The position numbers and the translations under genes are program-made. Below are positions 9,143-17,888 of a stretch of DNA of 64,000 nt, piece by piece. How positions within the stretch are numbered: the stretch's first letter is position 1; every line of letters starts with the position of its first letter. The DNA is from an uncultured Lachnospiraceae bacterium. GTDB lineage: Bacteria; Bacillota; Clostridia; Lachnospirales; Lachnospiraceae. A model generated the notes under the pieces. It was not told the origin of the DNA. It did not search any database and was given only the letters and a program-made list of their open reading frames with translations. The stretch lies in contig CAJUBR010000001.1 of assembly GCA_910584695.1 (NCBI GenBank), forward strand, positions 38,467 through 102,466. Reading direction: 5' to 3'.

Positions 9143-9175
9143 ATAAAATCCTCCTAATATCTAATCCTTTAAACT

Positions 9176-9943
9176 CTACAACGCAATTCCGTCTGCTCTC
9201 GAAAGAATCTCCGGCTCTCCTTCCGTAATCAGAATTGTATTCTCATAATGAGCAGATGGAAGACCATCCTCTGTCACTACTGTCCAATCATCATCTTCCC
9301 AGTATACATCATATTCGCCTAGATTAATCATTGGTTCTACCGCAATCGTCATGCCCGGACGAAGTTTCGCACCACGCCGCAAACCAACAAAGTTCGGAAC
9401 CTCCGGTTCCTCATGCAGTTTAGAACCCACTCCATGACCTACAAGATCTCTCACAACGGAATAACCATAAGATTCCACATATTCCTGAATGCTTCTCGAA
9501 ATATCTGCAATATGATTTCCTGCAACTGCGTTCTTAATTCCCTCAAAAAAAGATTGTTTTGTAATCTCTACTAATTTTTTAACCTCATCTGACACCTCCG
9601 GCATAATCAGCGTTCTTGCTGCATCAGAATGAAATCCTTTGTATATTACACCTGCATCCAGACTAACGATATCATCATCCTGAATAATCCTGTGCTTATT
9701 GGGAATACCATGCACAACTTCTTCATTAATTGATACACATATAGATGCTGGATACCCGTTATAATTAAGAAAAGAAGGGATACATCCATAGCTTCTTATA
9801 ATCTCTTCACCGATTCGGTCTACTTCCAATGTAGACATTCCCGGTTTAACCTGTTTTGCCAGTTCATCATGCGTAATGGCGAGAATTCTTCCCGCCTCAC
9901 GCATAAGTTCAATTTCTGCTTTCGATTTAATTGAAACTGCCAT
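9176..9943 (-). CDS. map: Methionine aminopeptidase, type I
   Basis: It removes N-terminal Met from nascent proteins. Metal ligands are visible: Asp in VSLDAGVIYKGFHSDAART, His in GHGVGSKLHEEPEVPN, and Glu in VEPMINLG and HYENTILITE. The frame is open from a GTG at 9952 inside adk, but AGGTG lies 6 nt before the ATG at 9943, so I place the start there (255 residues). The adk stop overlaps this initiation region, implying translational coupling. Confidence 0.96.
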   Translation of the reverse strand: MAVSIKSKAEIELMREAGRILAITHDELAKQVKPGMSTLEVDRIGEEIIRSYGCIPSFLNYNGYPASICVSINEEVVHGIPNKHRIIQDDDIVSLDAGVIYKGFHSDAARTLIMPEVSDEVKKLVEITKQSFFEGIKNAVAGNHIADISRSIQEYVESYGYSVVRDLVGHGVGSKLHEEPEVPNFVGLRRGAKLRPGMTIAVEPMINLGEYDVYWEDDDWTVVTEDGLPSAHYENTILITEGEPEILSRADGIAL

Positions 9944-9944
9944 A

Positions 9945-10589
9945 TTATTCACCTAAAATCCCAACGATCGCATCAAATACATCTTTCATATCAACCGTTC
10001 CGTCTACATCACGTGCGATTCCCTTATTGGTATAATAATCAATCAACGGCTGGGTCTGCTCGTGATATACAGAAAGTCTGTTCTTTACTGTTTCCGGCTT
10101 ATCATCATCACGAATGATCAAATCCGCACCACAGGTATCACATTTTCCTTCCACTTTAGTAGGACTATATACTATATGATATGTCGCACCACATCCTACG
10201 CATGCACGTCTTCCACCCATTCTGTTAATAATATTCTCATCTGGTACTTCTACATTAATTGCATAATCAACACTTTCACCGATTGCTGTTAAGGCTTTGT
10301 CTAGAGCCTCTGCCTGAGGGATGGTTCTTGGAAAACCGTCTAATACATAACCATTTTCACAATCTGACTCCTTAAAACGGTCAATCACAAGATCTACTAC
10401 CAATTCATCCGGCACTAACAGTCCTTTATCCATATATTCCTTTGCCTTTGCACCCAGCTCCGTACCGTTTTTAATATTAGCACGGAAAATATCACCGGTT
10501 GAAATATGCGGGATACCATATTTCGCAGCAATCATCTTTGCCTGTGTTCCCTTGCCTGCCCCCGGTGCACCTAACATAATAATTTTCAT
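9945..10589 (-). CDS. adk: Adenylate kinase, zinc-binding type
   Basis: It interconverts ATP, ADP and AMP. GAPGAGKGTQA is the P-loop and DGFPRT marks the AMP-binding side. The LID domain has CVGCG and CDTCG, the four-cysteine zinc site of Gram-positive long-form enzymes; 214 residues is normal. It normally follows secY directly; here two unrelated genes intervene. Confidence 0.98.
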   Translation of the reverse strand: MKIIMLGAPGAGKGTQAKMIAAKYGIPHISTGDIFRANIKNGTELGAKAKEYMDKGLLVPDELVVDLVIDRFKESDCENGYVLDGFPRTIPQAEALDKALTAIGESVDYAINVEVPDENIINRMGGRRACVGCGATYHIVYSPTKVEGKCDTCGADLIIRDDDKPETVKNRLSVYHEQTQPLIDYYTNKGIARDVDGTVDMKDVFDAIVGILGE

Positions 10590-10610
10590 AATCTGATCCT
10601 CCTAAAAATA

Positions 10611-10805
10611 TTATTCTTTTTTGACAACAATCCAAGCTGTGAAAGTCAAAAAAATCAGCCAGCTTAGACATTTCATGATATATTCCGCAATATCCAGATA
10701 ACTGGGAACATCCTCTGGATAAAACGATTTTGCTAAAACTGTTGGTACAAATATACATAAAAAAACAATTCCAATACCTATTATCTTATTTATATATTTT
10801 TTCAT
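10611..10805 (-). CDS. Small two-helix membrane protein inserted before adk
   Basis: The 64-residue product starts MKKYINKIIGIGIVFLC and has two hydrophobic stretches (about residues 6-25 and 45-61) separated by an acidic loop (YPEDVPSYLD). AGAGGTG lies 9 nt before the ATG at 10805. The frame also opens at 10826, overlapping the upstream stop by ATGA, but no ribosome binding site supports that start. I do not recognise it. Its size, topology and tight coupling to a secreted-protein gene make an immunity-type or accessory role possible; that is inference only. Confidence 0.7.
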   Translation of the reverse strand: MKKYINKIIGIGIVFLCIFVPTVLAKSFYPEDVPSYLDIAEYIMKCLSWLIFLTFTAWIVVKKE

Positions 10806-10822
10806 ATATGATCGCACCTCTT

Positions 10823-11521
10823 TCATTTTTTATAAATATATTCATGCTGAAATTTTATTCCATATGCACGCTTTGCAGTTCCACTTCCGCATTTTTCCCA
10901 TTTCCGTCCTCTGTTTATTTGAAGGTCATAACTTTTTACTTGATATATTGCATATGCTTTATAATGCATTTCCTTAACTTTCTTCTTCCCAACCTTCGAA
11001 GGAATCTTCCTACTTCCACTTATATTCATGCTATCTGATTTCGCAATATTATAACCCACTGCTGCAGAAATATTATTAATCCATGACGTTTTGTTGCCAA
11101 AAGTAGTAGAAATAGAATATGTTCGTGTCACACTTTTTGTTTTAGAAATACCAAGTGTATCCCCTGGTTCTCCAATTGCCTTTGCAAGAACCTCCTTACC
11201 AATATAATCTGGTTTATTTTTTACATTTACTGTTCGTGTTAGCGGAGCCGCCTTAAGTGACGTACCTAACTTATTGACATTCTTTACAACATCATTCCCG
11301 AAACTATCATCATCGCTTTTCAGCAAGCTATAATCATAAACATAGACACTCTTTATATTAGGATTTTTAAATGCCTTCTCGACCTTTTTCATATAATTGC
11401 GATTTGATAGATTGGATTGTATTATTACTGTACTAACATTTTTTCGTTTAATATTTTTTGCTTCTACCCTTAAGCTATTATTAACTAACGCAATTACTGC
11501 CATTATTCCAATTAATAACAA
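10823..11521 (-). CDS. Predicted secreted protein inserted between secY and adk
   Basis: The frame encodes about 230 residues with a signal-peptide-like N-terminus (hydrophobic LLLIGIMAVIALVNN, then RVEAKN). The body is Ser/Thr/Lys-rich, with alternating polar residues (VTRTYSISTTFG, ISAAVGYNIAKSDSMNISG) that suggest beta strands, and it ends EYIYKK. The only standard start here is the TTG at 11521, with a poor ribosome binding site. An AUA at 11539 would give a classic MNNKKYLLLIG-like signal peptide and lies 6 nt after GAAAGG, so the original ATG may have mutated. The family is not recognised; a secreted beta-rich effector is a hypothesis. Confidence 0.65.
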   Translation of the reverse strand: MLLIGIMAVIALVNNSLRVEAKNIKRKNVSTVIIQSNLSNRNYMKKVEKAFKNPNIKSVYVYDYSLLKSDDDSFGNDVVKNVNKLGTSLKAAPLTRTVNVKNKPDYIGKEVLAKAIGEPGDTLGISKTKSVTRTYSISTTFGNKTSWINNISAAVGYNIAKSDSMNISGSRKIPSKVGKKKVKEMHYKAYAIYQVKSYDLQINRGRKWEKCGSGTAKRAYGIKFQHEYIYKK

Positions 11522-11576
11522 ATACTTCTTATTATTTATATCATGCCTTTCTACAATCTATTCTTCATAACTTTCA

Positions 11577-11630
11577 ATGCGACAGACCGCAGGGATACAG
11601 CATACTGTTTTCCTACGGTCTTTATCGCAT
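11577..11630 (-). other. Inverted repeat directly after secY
   Basis: The arms atgcgacagaccg (11577-11589) and cggtctttatcgcat (11616-11630) pair with a small bulge around a 26-nt loop. No T-tract follows on the minus strand, so it may act as an mRNA-end or processing structure rather than a strong terminator. It marks the left boundary of secY and the start of the inserted gene pair. Confidence 0.6.
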
Positions 11631-11633
11631 TTA

Positions 11634-12947
11634 TTAATCATTTAAAAAGCCTGAATAATTGCGGACTAACATCTGTGACTCTATCTGTTTCATTGTCTCA
11701 AGAATAACTCCGACAATAATAATTAATGATGTTCCTCCAAAAGATACATCTGCCTTAAACATTCCATTAAAGAAAATTGGAATCAGTGCAACAATCAGTA
11801 ATCCAATTACACCAATTAATACAATGTAATTCAAAATGCTATTTAGATAATCCTGTGTTGGTTTTCCTGGCCGGATACCTGGAACAAATCCACCACTCTT
11901 CTTCATATTATTTGCAACCTCCATCGGATTGAACGTAATGGATGTATAGAAATACGCAAAAACAATATTCAAAAGAATATAGATGATAAGTCCAACAGAT
12001 GCCCACGGATATTCCGGATTAAACCAATAATTCTGGTTCATACCCTGTAAAATCTTCTGCCATGCTGTTCCCGGATTTAAATTAAACAAATTAATTACAA
12101 TTGAAGGAATTGATAACAAGGAAGAAGCAAAGATAATCGGAATTACACCTGCAGTATTTACCTTTAAAGGAATATAGCTTGCCTGTGAACCAGCCATCTT
12201 TCTCCCCTGAACTTTCTTTGAGTATTGTACCGGTATTCTTCTCTCTGCATCCTGTAAAATGATAACCAATATGGTGGTTCCTACTACAACTGCTAAAATA
12301 ATACATACAGCAATCACTGCCTGAACAATATCCTTATTCTTTACAAACATTTCATAAAGATTTGCAAAATCAGAAGGCACACGGGATACAATATTAATTA
12401 ATAAAACAATGGAAATACCATTTCCGATTCCTTTATCTGAAATTCTTTCGCCTAACCACATGATGATACAACTTCCTGCTGTCAAAGTTACAATAATGGT
12501 TATAATGGTAAATGCATTTGTTTTACCGAGTGCTCCCTGTCTGGAAAATCCAATTGCAAGACCAGCACTCTCAATAATGGCTAACCCAACGGATACATAT
12601 CTTGTAATTTTATTTATTTTCTTTCTACCATCTTCACCATCACGCTGCATTTCTTCCAAGGCCGGAATTGCAATCGTTAAAAGCTGCATAATAATAGATG
12701 CTGTAATATATGGTGTTACACTTAATGCAAATACCGACATGGATAAAAAGGATCCACCTGTGAACGAATCAATGAAGCTATATGAAGTTCCTACAACACT
12801 TTTCAGATACTCTTGTACTTGGGATACGTCAATACCCGGAATCGGCAATTGACTACCCAAACGTACAATCACTAATATCCAAAATGTGTAAAACATTCTC
12901 TTCCTTAACTGCTCAATTTTAAATGCATTTACTAAGGTTTTGAACAT
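11634..12947 (-). CDS. secY: Preprotein translocase subunit SecY
   Basis: SecY is the ten-helix channel of the Sec translocon. The 437-residue sequence has the N-terminal RKRMFYTFWILVIVRLGSQ, the plug region with GGSFLSMSVFALSVTPYITA, and the cytoplasmic RRIPVQYSKK loop. It follows rplO by one base, as in the canonical spc operon. Confidence 0.98.
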   Translation of the reverse strand: MFKTLVNAFKIEQLRKRMFYTFWILVIVRLGSQLPIPGIDVSQVQEYLKSVVGTSYSFIDSFTGGSFLSMSVFALSVTPYITASIIMQLLTIAIPALEEMQRDGEDGRKKINKITRYVSVGLAIIESAGLAIGFSRQGALGKTNAFTIITIIVTLTAGSCIIMWLGERISDKGIGNGISIVLLINIVSRVPSDFANLYEMFVKNKDIVQAVIAVCIILAVVVGTTILVIILQDAERRIPVQYSKKVQGRKMAGSQASYIPLKVNTAGVIPIIFASSLLSIPSIVINLFNLNPGTAWQKILQGMNQNYWFNPEYPWASVGLIIYILLNIVFAYFYTSITFNPMEVANNMKKSGGFVPGIRPGKPTQDYLNSILNYIVLIGVIGLLIVALIPIFFNGMFKADVSFGGTSLIIIVGVILETMKQIESQMLVRNYSGFLND

Positions 12948-12948
12948 A

Positions 12949-13389
12949 TTACATCACCTCTGCTTTTCCACCAAGAGCCTCGATTTTTTCTACAGCAGAA
13001 GCACTGAAAGCATTTACCTTAACAGTAAGCTTCTTTGTTAATTCACCATTTCCTAAAATCTTAACACCATCCTTAGGATTGCGAACGATTCCAGAAGTAA
13101 TCAAAGTATCAACGGATACCTCTGTACCATCCTCAAATGCATTAAGAGCAGATACATTAACAGTAACGATTTCCTTCGAGTTACGGCATTTAAATCCTCT
13201 CTTTGGAAGTCTTCTATATAATGGCATCTGACCACCTTCAAAACCTGGTCTGGTAGCTCCGGAACGAGCCTTTTGTCCCTTATGACCTTTACCTGCAGTC
13301 TTCCCGTTTCCTGAACCATGGCCACGGCCTTTTCTGAAATTATCGCTATGCTTAGAACCTTCTGCTGGCTTTAACGTAGATAAATTCAT
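12949..13389 (-). CDS. rplO: 50S ribosomal protein L15
   Basis: 146 residues, beginning MNLSTLKPAEGSKHS, with the Gly/Lys-rich segment GRGHGSGNGKTAGKGHKGQK and FEGGQMPLYRRLPKRGF, all typical of L15. It lies between rpmD and secY. Confidence 0.98.
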   Translation of the reverse strand: MNLSTLKPAEGSKHSDNFRKGRGHGSGNGKTAGKGHKGQKARSGATRPGFEGGQMPLYRRLPKRGFKCRNSKEIVTVNVSALNAFEDGTEVSVDTLITSGIVRNPKDGVKILGNGELTKKLTVKVNAFSASAVEKIEALGGKAEVM

Positions 13390-13417
13390 TTATGCACACC
13401 TCCTTATCTAAAATATA

Positions 13418-13600
13418 TTAAATCTCTTCTACCTTTACTAAATGTCTTACCTGATCTGTCATTCCCTTTGTAGCAGCATTATTTGGAAGCTCCACAGTCT
13501 TGTTTAACTTTCTAAGACCTAATGCTTCTAATGTTCTTTTATGTTTCGGGATTGCTCCGATCGGAGACTTTACTAAAGTAACCTTTACCTTATCTGCCAT
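13418..13600 (-). CDS. rpmD: 50S ribosomal protein L30
   Basis: 60 residues; KVTLVKSPIGAIPKHKRTLE and LRKLNKTVELPN are typical of bacterial L30. Its order between rpsE and rplO is canonical. Confidence 0.97.
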   Translation of the reverse strand: MADKVKVTLVKSPIGAIPKHKRTLEALGLRKLNKTVELPNNAATKGMTDQVRHLVKVEEI

Positions 13601-13614
13601 TTTTTAAATCCTCC

Positions 13615-14124
13615 TTAACCTAGAATCTCTTCAACAGATTTTCCGCGAAGTTTTGCAACTTCTTCAGGAGTCTTTAAGTTGGAAAGTCCATTGATTGTAG
13701 CTAACACTACGTTTTGCTTATTATTTGAACCTAAAGACTTAGTACGGATATTCTTGTATCCGGCTAACTCCAATACCTTACGGGCAGGACCTCCTGCGAT
13801 GATACCAGTACCTTCCGGAGATGCCTTTAAAAGAACAGCTGCACTGCCAAACTTGCCAGTCCAGTCATGAGGAATACTTCCCTTATCATTAATCGGAACT
13901 TCTATCAAACTTTTAATTGCGTCTTCTTTTCCTTTACGAATTGCCTCTGGAATCTCAGTAGCTTTACCAAGACCAGCGCCTACATGACCATTTTTGTCAC
14001 CTACAACAACAAGCGCAGCAAATCTCATATTACGACCACCTTTAACAACTTTTGTTACACGTTTGATGGCAACTACCTGTTCTTCTAATTCTAACTGACT
14101 AGCATCAATAATAGTATGCTTCAT
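13615..14124 (-). CDS. rpsE: 30S ribosomal protein S5
   Basis: S5 contributes to decoding fidelity. KRVTKVVKGGRNMRFAALV and the Gly-rich GIIAGGPARKVLELAG segment identify it; 169 residues is normal. The start MKHTIID has a clear GGAG site. Confidence 0.98.
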   Translation of the reverse strand: MKHTIIDASQLELEEQVVAIKRVTKVVKGGRNMRFAALVVVGDKNGHVGAGLGKATEIPEAIRKGKEDAIKSLIEVPINDKGSIPHDWTGKFGSAAVLLKASPEGTGIIAGGPARKVLELAGYKNIRTKSLGSNNKQNVVLATINGLSNLKTPEEVAKLRGKSVEEILG

Positions 14125-14142
14125 ATGTTGTTCTCCTCCTTA

Positions 14143-14511
14143 TTAGAATTCCAGACCAGCTTCTCTTGCTGCATCTGCTAACGCTTTTACCTTACCTTGA
14201 TATATAAATCCGCCTCTATCAAAGACAACCGTTGTAATTCCTTTATCTAATGCCCTCTTTGCAATCACCTTACCCAGATGAGCAGCAGCGTCTACATTAT
14301 TTGTCTTTTCTAGCTCTGCCTTAACTTCCTTTTGAACTGTTGAAGCAGACACTAAAGTGTTGCCAACTGTATCATCAATAATTTGAGCGTACATATGATT
14401 ATTACTTCTGAATACAGCTAAACGTGGTCTCTCAGCAGTGCCACTAAAGCGGTTACGGATTCTTAAATGCTTTTTTGCACGAACCTTACTTCTTGACTCT
14501 TTATTAATCAT
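14143..14511 (-). CDS. rplR: 50S ribosomal protein L18
   Basis: A 5S rRNA-binding protein. RIRNRFSGTAERPRLAVFRS, NNHMYAQIIDD and the C-terminal ADAAREAGLEF are diagnostic; 122 residues. Confidence 0.98.
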   Translation of the reverse strand: MINKESRSKVRAKKHLRIRNRFSGTAERPRLAVFRSNNHMYAQIIDDTVGNTLVSASTVQKEVKAELEKTNNVDAAAHLGKVIAKRALDKGITTVVFDRGGFIYQGKVKALADAAREAGLEF

Positions 14512-14528
14512 CTATCTCACTCCTTTAA

Positions 14529-15068
14529 TTATTTCTTACCAGTCTTACCAACTTTACGTCTGATTACTTCATCAGCATACTTAATACCTTTCCCTTTATA
14601 TGGTTCCGGTTTTCTCGTCTCTCTGATTTCAGCAGCATATTGGCCAACTTTTTCTTTATCAATACCTGAAACAGTGATTGTGTTACCCTCTACCTTAGAC
14701 TCCAATCCTTCTGGATCCTCCATCTCTACCGGATGGGAGTAGCCTAAGTTCAATACCAGCTTTTTACCCTGCTTAGCGGCTCTGTAACCAACACCGTTTA
14801 CCTCTAATACTTTTGTATAACCTTCGGTTACACCAACTACCATGTTGTTAATCAGTGTTCTTGTAAGACCATGTAAAGACTTCATTTTCTTCAAATCATT
14901 CGGTCTTGTTACAACAACCTGATCCCCTTCAAGCTTAATGTCCATTTCCTCAGGTAAAACTCTGGTCAGTGTACCCTTTGGTCCTTTTACAGTCACTTGA
15001 TTATTTTCTGCAATATCAACAGTTACACCTGCTGGTACAGCGATAGGCATTCTTCCGATACGTGACAT
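14529..15068 (-). CDS. rplF: 50S ribosomal protein L6
   Basis: MSRIGRMPIAVPAGVTVDI and the C-terminal RKPEPYKGKGIKYADEVIRR are L6 hallmarks; 179 residues. It is separated from rpsH by an abnormal 439-bp gap that carries repeats, and a hairpin (15092-15109) sits just upstream of its ribosome binding site. Confidence 0.98.
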   Translation of the reverse strand: MSRIGRMPIAVPAGVTVDIAENNQVTVKGPKGTLTRVLPEEMDIKLEGDQVVVTRPNDLKKMKSLHGLTRTLINNMVVGVTEGYTKVLEVNGVGYRAAKQGKKLVLNLGYSHPVEMEDPEGLESKVEGNTITVSGIDKEKVGQYAAEIRETRKPEPYKGKGIKYADEVIRRKVGKTGKK

Positions 15069-15091
15069 GCCGTTACCTCCTTAATTCTCTA

Positions 15092-15109
15092 AAACCGTTT
15101 ATACGGTTT
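15092..15109 (-). other. Hairpin in the rplF leader
   Basis: A perfect inverted repeat, AAACCG-TTTATA-CGGTTT, lies about 12 nt upstream of the rplF ribosome binding site. No T-run follows. Confidence 0.45.
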
Positions 15110-15174
15110 CATTATTTGATTATTCATCTTAGTTGATACTATATATCCTATTTGTTAATGATTTATTTTTGTTT

Positions 15175-15258
15175 GTCGACTACTAAGCGTTTATCACTAC
15201 ACTTTCGCTTAATTCAGACATCCACTCTACTAAATTCGAACTTCGCTTTGCTCGTTCT
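15175..15258. repeat. 84-bp intergenic repeat, copy A
   Basis: This 84-bp block, from gtcgactactaagcg to gctttgctcgttct, is identical to 15345-15428. It contains short palindromes (cgaac..gttc, ttcgcttt) that could fold in RNA. It lies in the rpsH-rplF gap and carries no frame with a ribosome binding site. Confidence 0.95.
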
Positions 15259-15344
15259 ACTCTGTATACCTTTCTACTAAGCTCACCTCTGGTTCGCTAA
15301 GTATCTAGGCATCATTAAATATCGGGATGGGCTTTCGTCGCCTC
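15259..15344. repeat. Spacer between the 84-bp repeats, related to other repeat parts
   Basis: The spacer contains tactaagctcacc..ttcgctaagtatc, also seen diverged at 8711-8754, and cattaaatatcgggatgggctttcg, a variant of the block at 15429-15455 and 20728-20754. The gap is a mosaic of repeat pieces. Confidence 0.7.
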
Positions 15345-15428
15345 GTCGACTACTAAGCGTTTATCACTACACTTTCGCTTAATTCAGACATCCACTCTAC
15401 TAAATTCGAACTTCGCTTTGCTCGTTCT
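15345..15428. repeat. 84-bp intergenic repeat, copy B
   Basis: Identical to 15175-15258 over 84 bp with the same orientation, offset 170 bp. Identity without drift implies a recent duplication or conversion. Confidence 0.95.
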
Positions 15429-15505
15429 CATTAAGTATCGGGATAGGCTTTCGCACTAACCTCAAGCTACGCCTTCGGCTTGCTTTCGCTAAGTGCTCAA
15501 TGCCT
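15429..15505. repeat. Repeat edge abutting the rpsH stop codon
   Basis: The 77-bp block cattaagtatcggga..aagtgctcaatgcct matches 20728-20804 with a handful of differences. It ends 2 bp from the rpsH stop codon at 15508, and the related copy ends at the rplW stop codon. Confidence 0.9.
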
Positions 15506-15507
15506 GT

Positions 15508-15909
15508 CTACCATACAAAAGCCAGCACCTCACCGCCAACCTGTGCGTTGCGTGCCTGTTTATCAGTCAACACACCTTTGTTTGTAGAAATGATAGCAAT
15601 TCCTAAACCACCCAACACCTTAGGAAGTTCATCCTTGCCCGCATAAACGCGAAGACCCGGCTTGGAAATTCTCTTAATACCAGTAATAATCTTCTCATTT
15701 TTATCCTTACCGTACTTTAACGTAATACGGATTGTTTTAAAATTATCTTCTTCCACCATATCTACCGCTTTAATATAACCTTCTTCCAAAAGAATGTTAG
15801 CGATTGCTTCCTTCATCTTTGAAGCAGGAATATCTACTGTATCATGTTTAGCAGTATTCGCATTGCGGATTCTAGTAAGCATATCTGCGATTGGATCTGT
15901 CATTGTCAT
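15508..15909 (-). CDS. rpsH: 30S ribosomal protein S8
   Basis: S8 binds central-domain 16S rRNA and is the usual spc-operon autoregulator. MTMTDPIADMLTRIRNANTA and STNKGVLTDKQARNAQVGGE are diagnostic; 133 residues. A repeat cluster starts 2 bp after its stop. Confidence 0.98.
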   Translation of the reverse strand: MTMTDPIADMLTRIRNANTAKHDTVDIPASKMKEAIANILLEEGYIKAVDMVEEDNFKTIRITLKYGKDKNEKIITGIKRISKPGLRVYAGKDELPKVLGGLGIAIISTNKGVLTDKQARNAQVGGEVLAFVW

Positions 15910-15927
15910 TTACCTCCTTCAAAAATT

Positions 15928-16113
15928 CTACCAGCTTGATTTCTTAACGCCTGGGATTTCACCCTTGTATGCTAATTCACGGAAGCAGATTCTGCAGATT
16001 CCGTATTTTCTTAACACTGAATGTGGACGTCCACAAACTTTACAACGAGTATATTCTCTTGTAGAGAATTTTTGTTTGCGCTGTTGTTTAACAACCATTG
16101 ACTTCTTAGCCAT
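15928..16113 (-). CDS. rpsN: 30S ribosomal protein S14, zinc type
   Basis: A 61-residue S14 with CKVCGRPH and CRICFREL, the four zinc cysteines of the type Z form, ending GVKKSSW. It lies between rplE and rpsH. Confidence 0.98.
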   Translation of the reverse strand: MAKKSMVVKQQRKQKFSTREYTRCKVCGRPHSVLRKYGICRICFRELAYKGEIPGVKKSSW

Positions 16114-16127
16114 GAATCTTCCTCCTA

Positions 16128-16667
16128 TTATTTCTTAAATGGCATACCAAATAAAGTTAATAACTCACGAGCTTCCTCATCAGTCTTAGCGGTAGTAACA
16201 AAAATAACGTCCATACCTCTAACCTTATCTACCTTATCATACTCAATTTCAGGGAAAATCAACTGTTCCTTAATACCCAATGCATAGTTTCCTCTGCCAT
16301 CAAATGCGTTTGGATTAATACCTCTAAAGTCACGAACACGCGGTAATGCAAGATTGATCAAACGATCTGCAAACTCATACATTCTTTCTCCTCTTAAAGT
16401 TACTTTACATCCGATTGGCATACCCTCTCTCAACTTAAAGTTTGCGATTGATTTCTTTGCACGGGTAACAACTGCCTTCTGACCAGTGATGATCTCTAAA
16501 TCCTGAACTGCTGTATCTAAAAGCTTATGGTTTTCCTTCGCCTCACCAACACCCATATTGATAACGATCTTTTCAAGCTTAGGAATCTCCATTACGTTTT
16601 TGTAACCAAATTTCTTTACCATAGCGTCTTTAATTTCGCTATTGTACTGTTCTTTTAATCTACTCAA
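16128..16667 (-). CDS. rplE: 50S ribosomal protein L5
   Basis: A 5S rRNA-binding protein of the central protuberance. PKLEKIVINMGVGEAKENHK and EFPEIEYD-like IFPEIEYDKVDKVRGMDV identify it; 179 residues. Confidence 0.98.
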   Translation of the reverse strand: MSRLKEQYNSEIKDAMVKKFGYKNVMEIPKLEKIVINMGVGEAKENHKLLDTAVQDLEIITGQKAVVTRAKKSIANFKLREGMPIGCKVTLRGERMYEFADRLINLALPRVRDFRGINPNAFDGRGNYALGIKEQLIFPEIEYDKVDKVRGMDVIFVTTAKTDEEARELLTLFGMPFKK

Positions 16668-16690
16668 CTTCTGTGGCCTCCTTTCTTAAA

Positions 16691-17008
16691 TTAGTCAATC
16701 TTTTCTAACTTACCGTTCACTTTAGCCACACGAACTTTATCTTTCTTCTCGCCCTGGAAACCAATTCTTACAGGCTTTCCTTTGTGAACATACATAACAT
16801 TAGAAATATCAATCGGTGCCTCTTTTTCAATAATACCACCCTGCTGGTTTGTCATACTTGGTTTAGAATGCTTAGAAACCATGTTGACTCCCTCAACTAA
16901 TACTTTACTGTTTTTTGTATCTACTGATAATACTTTTCCAGTCTTACCTTTGTCTTTACCGGTAATAACCTGAACCAAGTCATCTTTTTTAATCTTACTA
17001 GTTGCCAT
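16691..17008 (-). CDS. rplX: 50S ribosomal protein L24
   Basis: A KOW-domain protein that initiates 50S assembly. KKDDLVQVITGKDKGKTGKV and GGIIEKEAPIDISNVM are typical; 105 residues with an AGGAGGTG site before ATG. Confidence 0.98.
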   Translation of the reverse strand: MATSKIKKDDLVQVITGKDKGKTGKVLSVDTKNSKVLVEGVNMVSKHSKPSMTNQQGGIIEKEAPIDISNVMYVHKGKPVRIGFQGEKKDKVRVAKVNGKLEKID

Positions 17009-17020
17009 CCTGACACCTCC

Positions 17021-17389
17021 TTATAAAACTTCTGGTGCTAATGAAACGATCTTCATGAATTTCTTATCTCTAAGCTCTCTTGCTACAGGTCCAAAAATAC
17101 GGGTACCTCTTGGATTCATATCGTCCTTGATGATAACAGCAGCGTTCTCATCAAACTTAATATAGGATCCATCCTTACGGCGTGCCCCCTTCTTTGTACG
17201 AACAACTACCGCCTTCACAACGTCACCTTTTTTTACAACACCGCCTGGTGTTGCATCTTTAACAGAGGCAACGATGATATCACCGATATTAGCATATCTT
17301 CTGGTTGAACCGCCTAATACTCTGATACAAAGTAACTCTTTTGCTCCGGTATTATCAGCAACTCTAAGTCTTGTTTCCTGTTGAACCAT
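17021..17389 (-). CDS. rplN: 50S ribosomal protein L14
   Basis: MVQQETRLRVADNTGAKELL is the standard L14 start and ARELRDKKFMKIVSLAPEVL the end, 122 residues. The frame extends upstream to 17443 into rpsQ, but AAGGAGG lies just before the ATG at 17389. Confidence 0.98.
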   Translation of the reverse strand: MVQQETRLRVADNTGAKELLCIRVLGGSTRRYANIGDIIVASVKDATPGGVVKKGDVVKAVVVRTKKGARRKDGSYIKFDENAAVIIKDDMNPRGTRIFGPVARELRDKKFMKIVSLAPEVL

Positions 17390-17406
17390 TGTCTTTGCCT
17401 CCTTGA

Positions 17407-17661
17407 TTATTTCGCTTTCTCTACAATTTCTACAAGTCTCCATCTCTTGTCCTTAGATAAAGGTCTTGTCTCCATTACTTTTACTCTATCACCGATGTGA
17501 CATTCATTGTTTTCATCATGTGCCTTTAATTTATAAGTTCTCTTTACAATCTTACCATAAAGAGGATGCTTAACATTATCTATGATTGAAACAACAATTG
17601 TTTTATCCATCTTATCACTTGTTACAATACCTACACGTGTTTTTCTTAGATTTCTTTCCAC
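17407..17661 (-). CDS. rpsQ: 30S ribosomal protein S17
   Basis: ERNLRKTRVGIVTSDKMDKT and HPLYGKIVKRTYK identify S17. The longer frame from 17679 would translate the Shine-Dalgarno box itself. AAGGAGG lies 7 nt before the GTG at 17661, which gives 84 residues, the usual length. Confidence 0.97.
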   Translation of the reverse strand: MERNLRKTRVGIVTSDKMDKTIVVSIIDNVKHPLYGKIVKRTYKLKAHDENNECHIGDRVKVMETRPLSKDKRWRLVEIVEKAK

Positions 17662-17684
17662 AATAATTCCTCCTTCCACGATAA

Positions 17685-17888
17685 TTAAGCATTAGCCTTT
17701 TCCGTCATAACAGACTGGATTCTGGCAATATTTCTTCTTACCTCTTTAATTCTGCTTGTATTTTCTAACTGGTTAGTTGCATTCTGAAATCTTAAATTGA
17801 ATAACTCTTTCTTAGCAGCTACTAACTCTGCGTTTAACTCTTCCACATTTTTAGATCTTAAATCTTCACGATATTCCTTAGTTTTCAC
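17685..17888 (-). CDS. rpmC: 50S ribosomal protein L29
   Basis: KTKEYREDLRSKNVEELNAE and the helical LKEVRRNIARIQ-like C-terminus identify L29, 67 residues. Start is the GTG at 17888, 8 nt after AAGGAGG; the upstream GTG at 17897 overlaps the ribosome binding site. It overlaps the end of rplP by 11 bp. Confidence 0.97.
   Translation of the reverse strand: MKTKEYREDLRSKNVEELNAELVAAKKELFNLRFQNATNQLENTSRIKEVRRNIARIQSVMTEKANA

Noticed and set aside
12409..12852. 147-codon plus-strand frame inside secY
   Set aside because: Antisense shadow of secY, with no ribosome binding site and no family resemblance.
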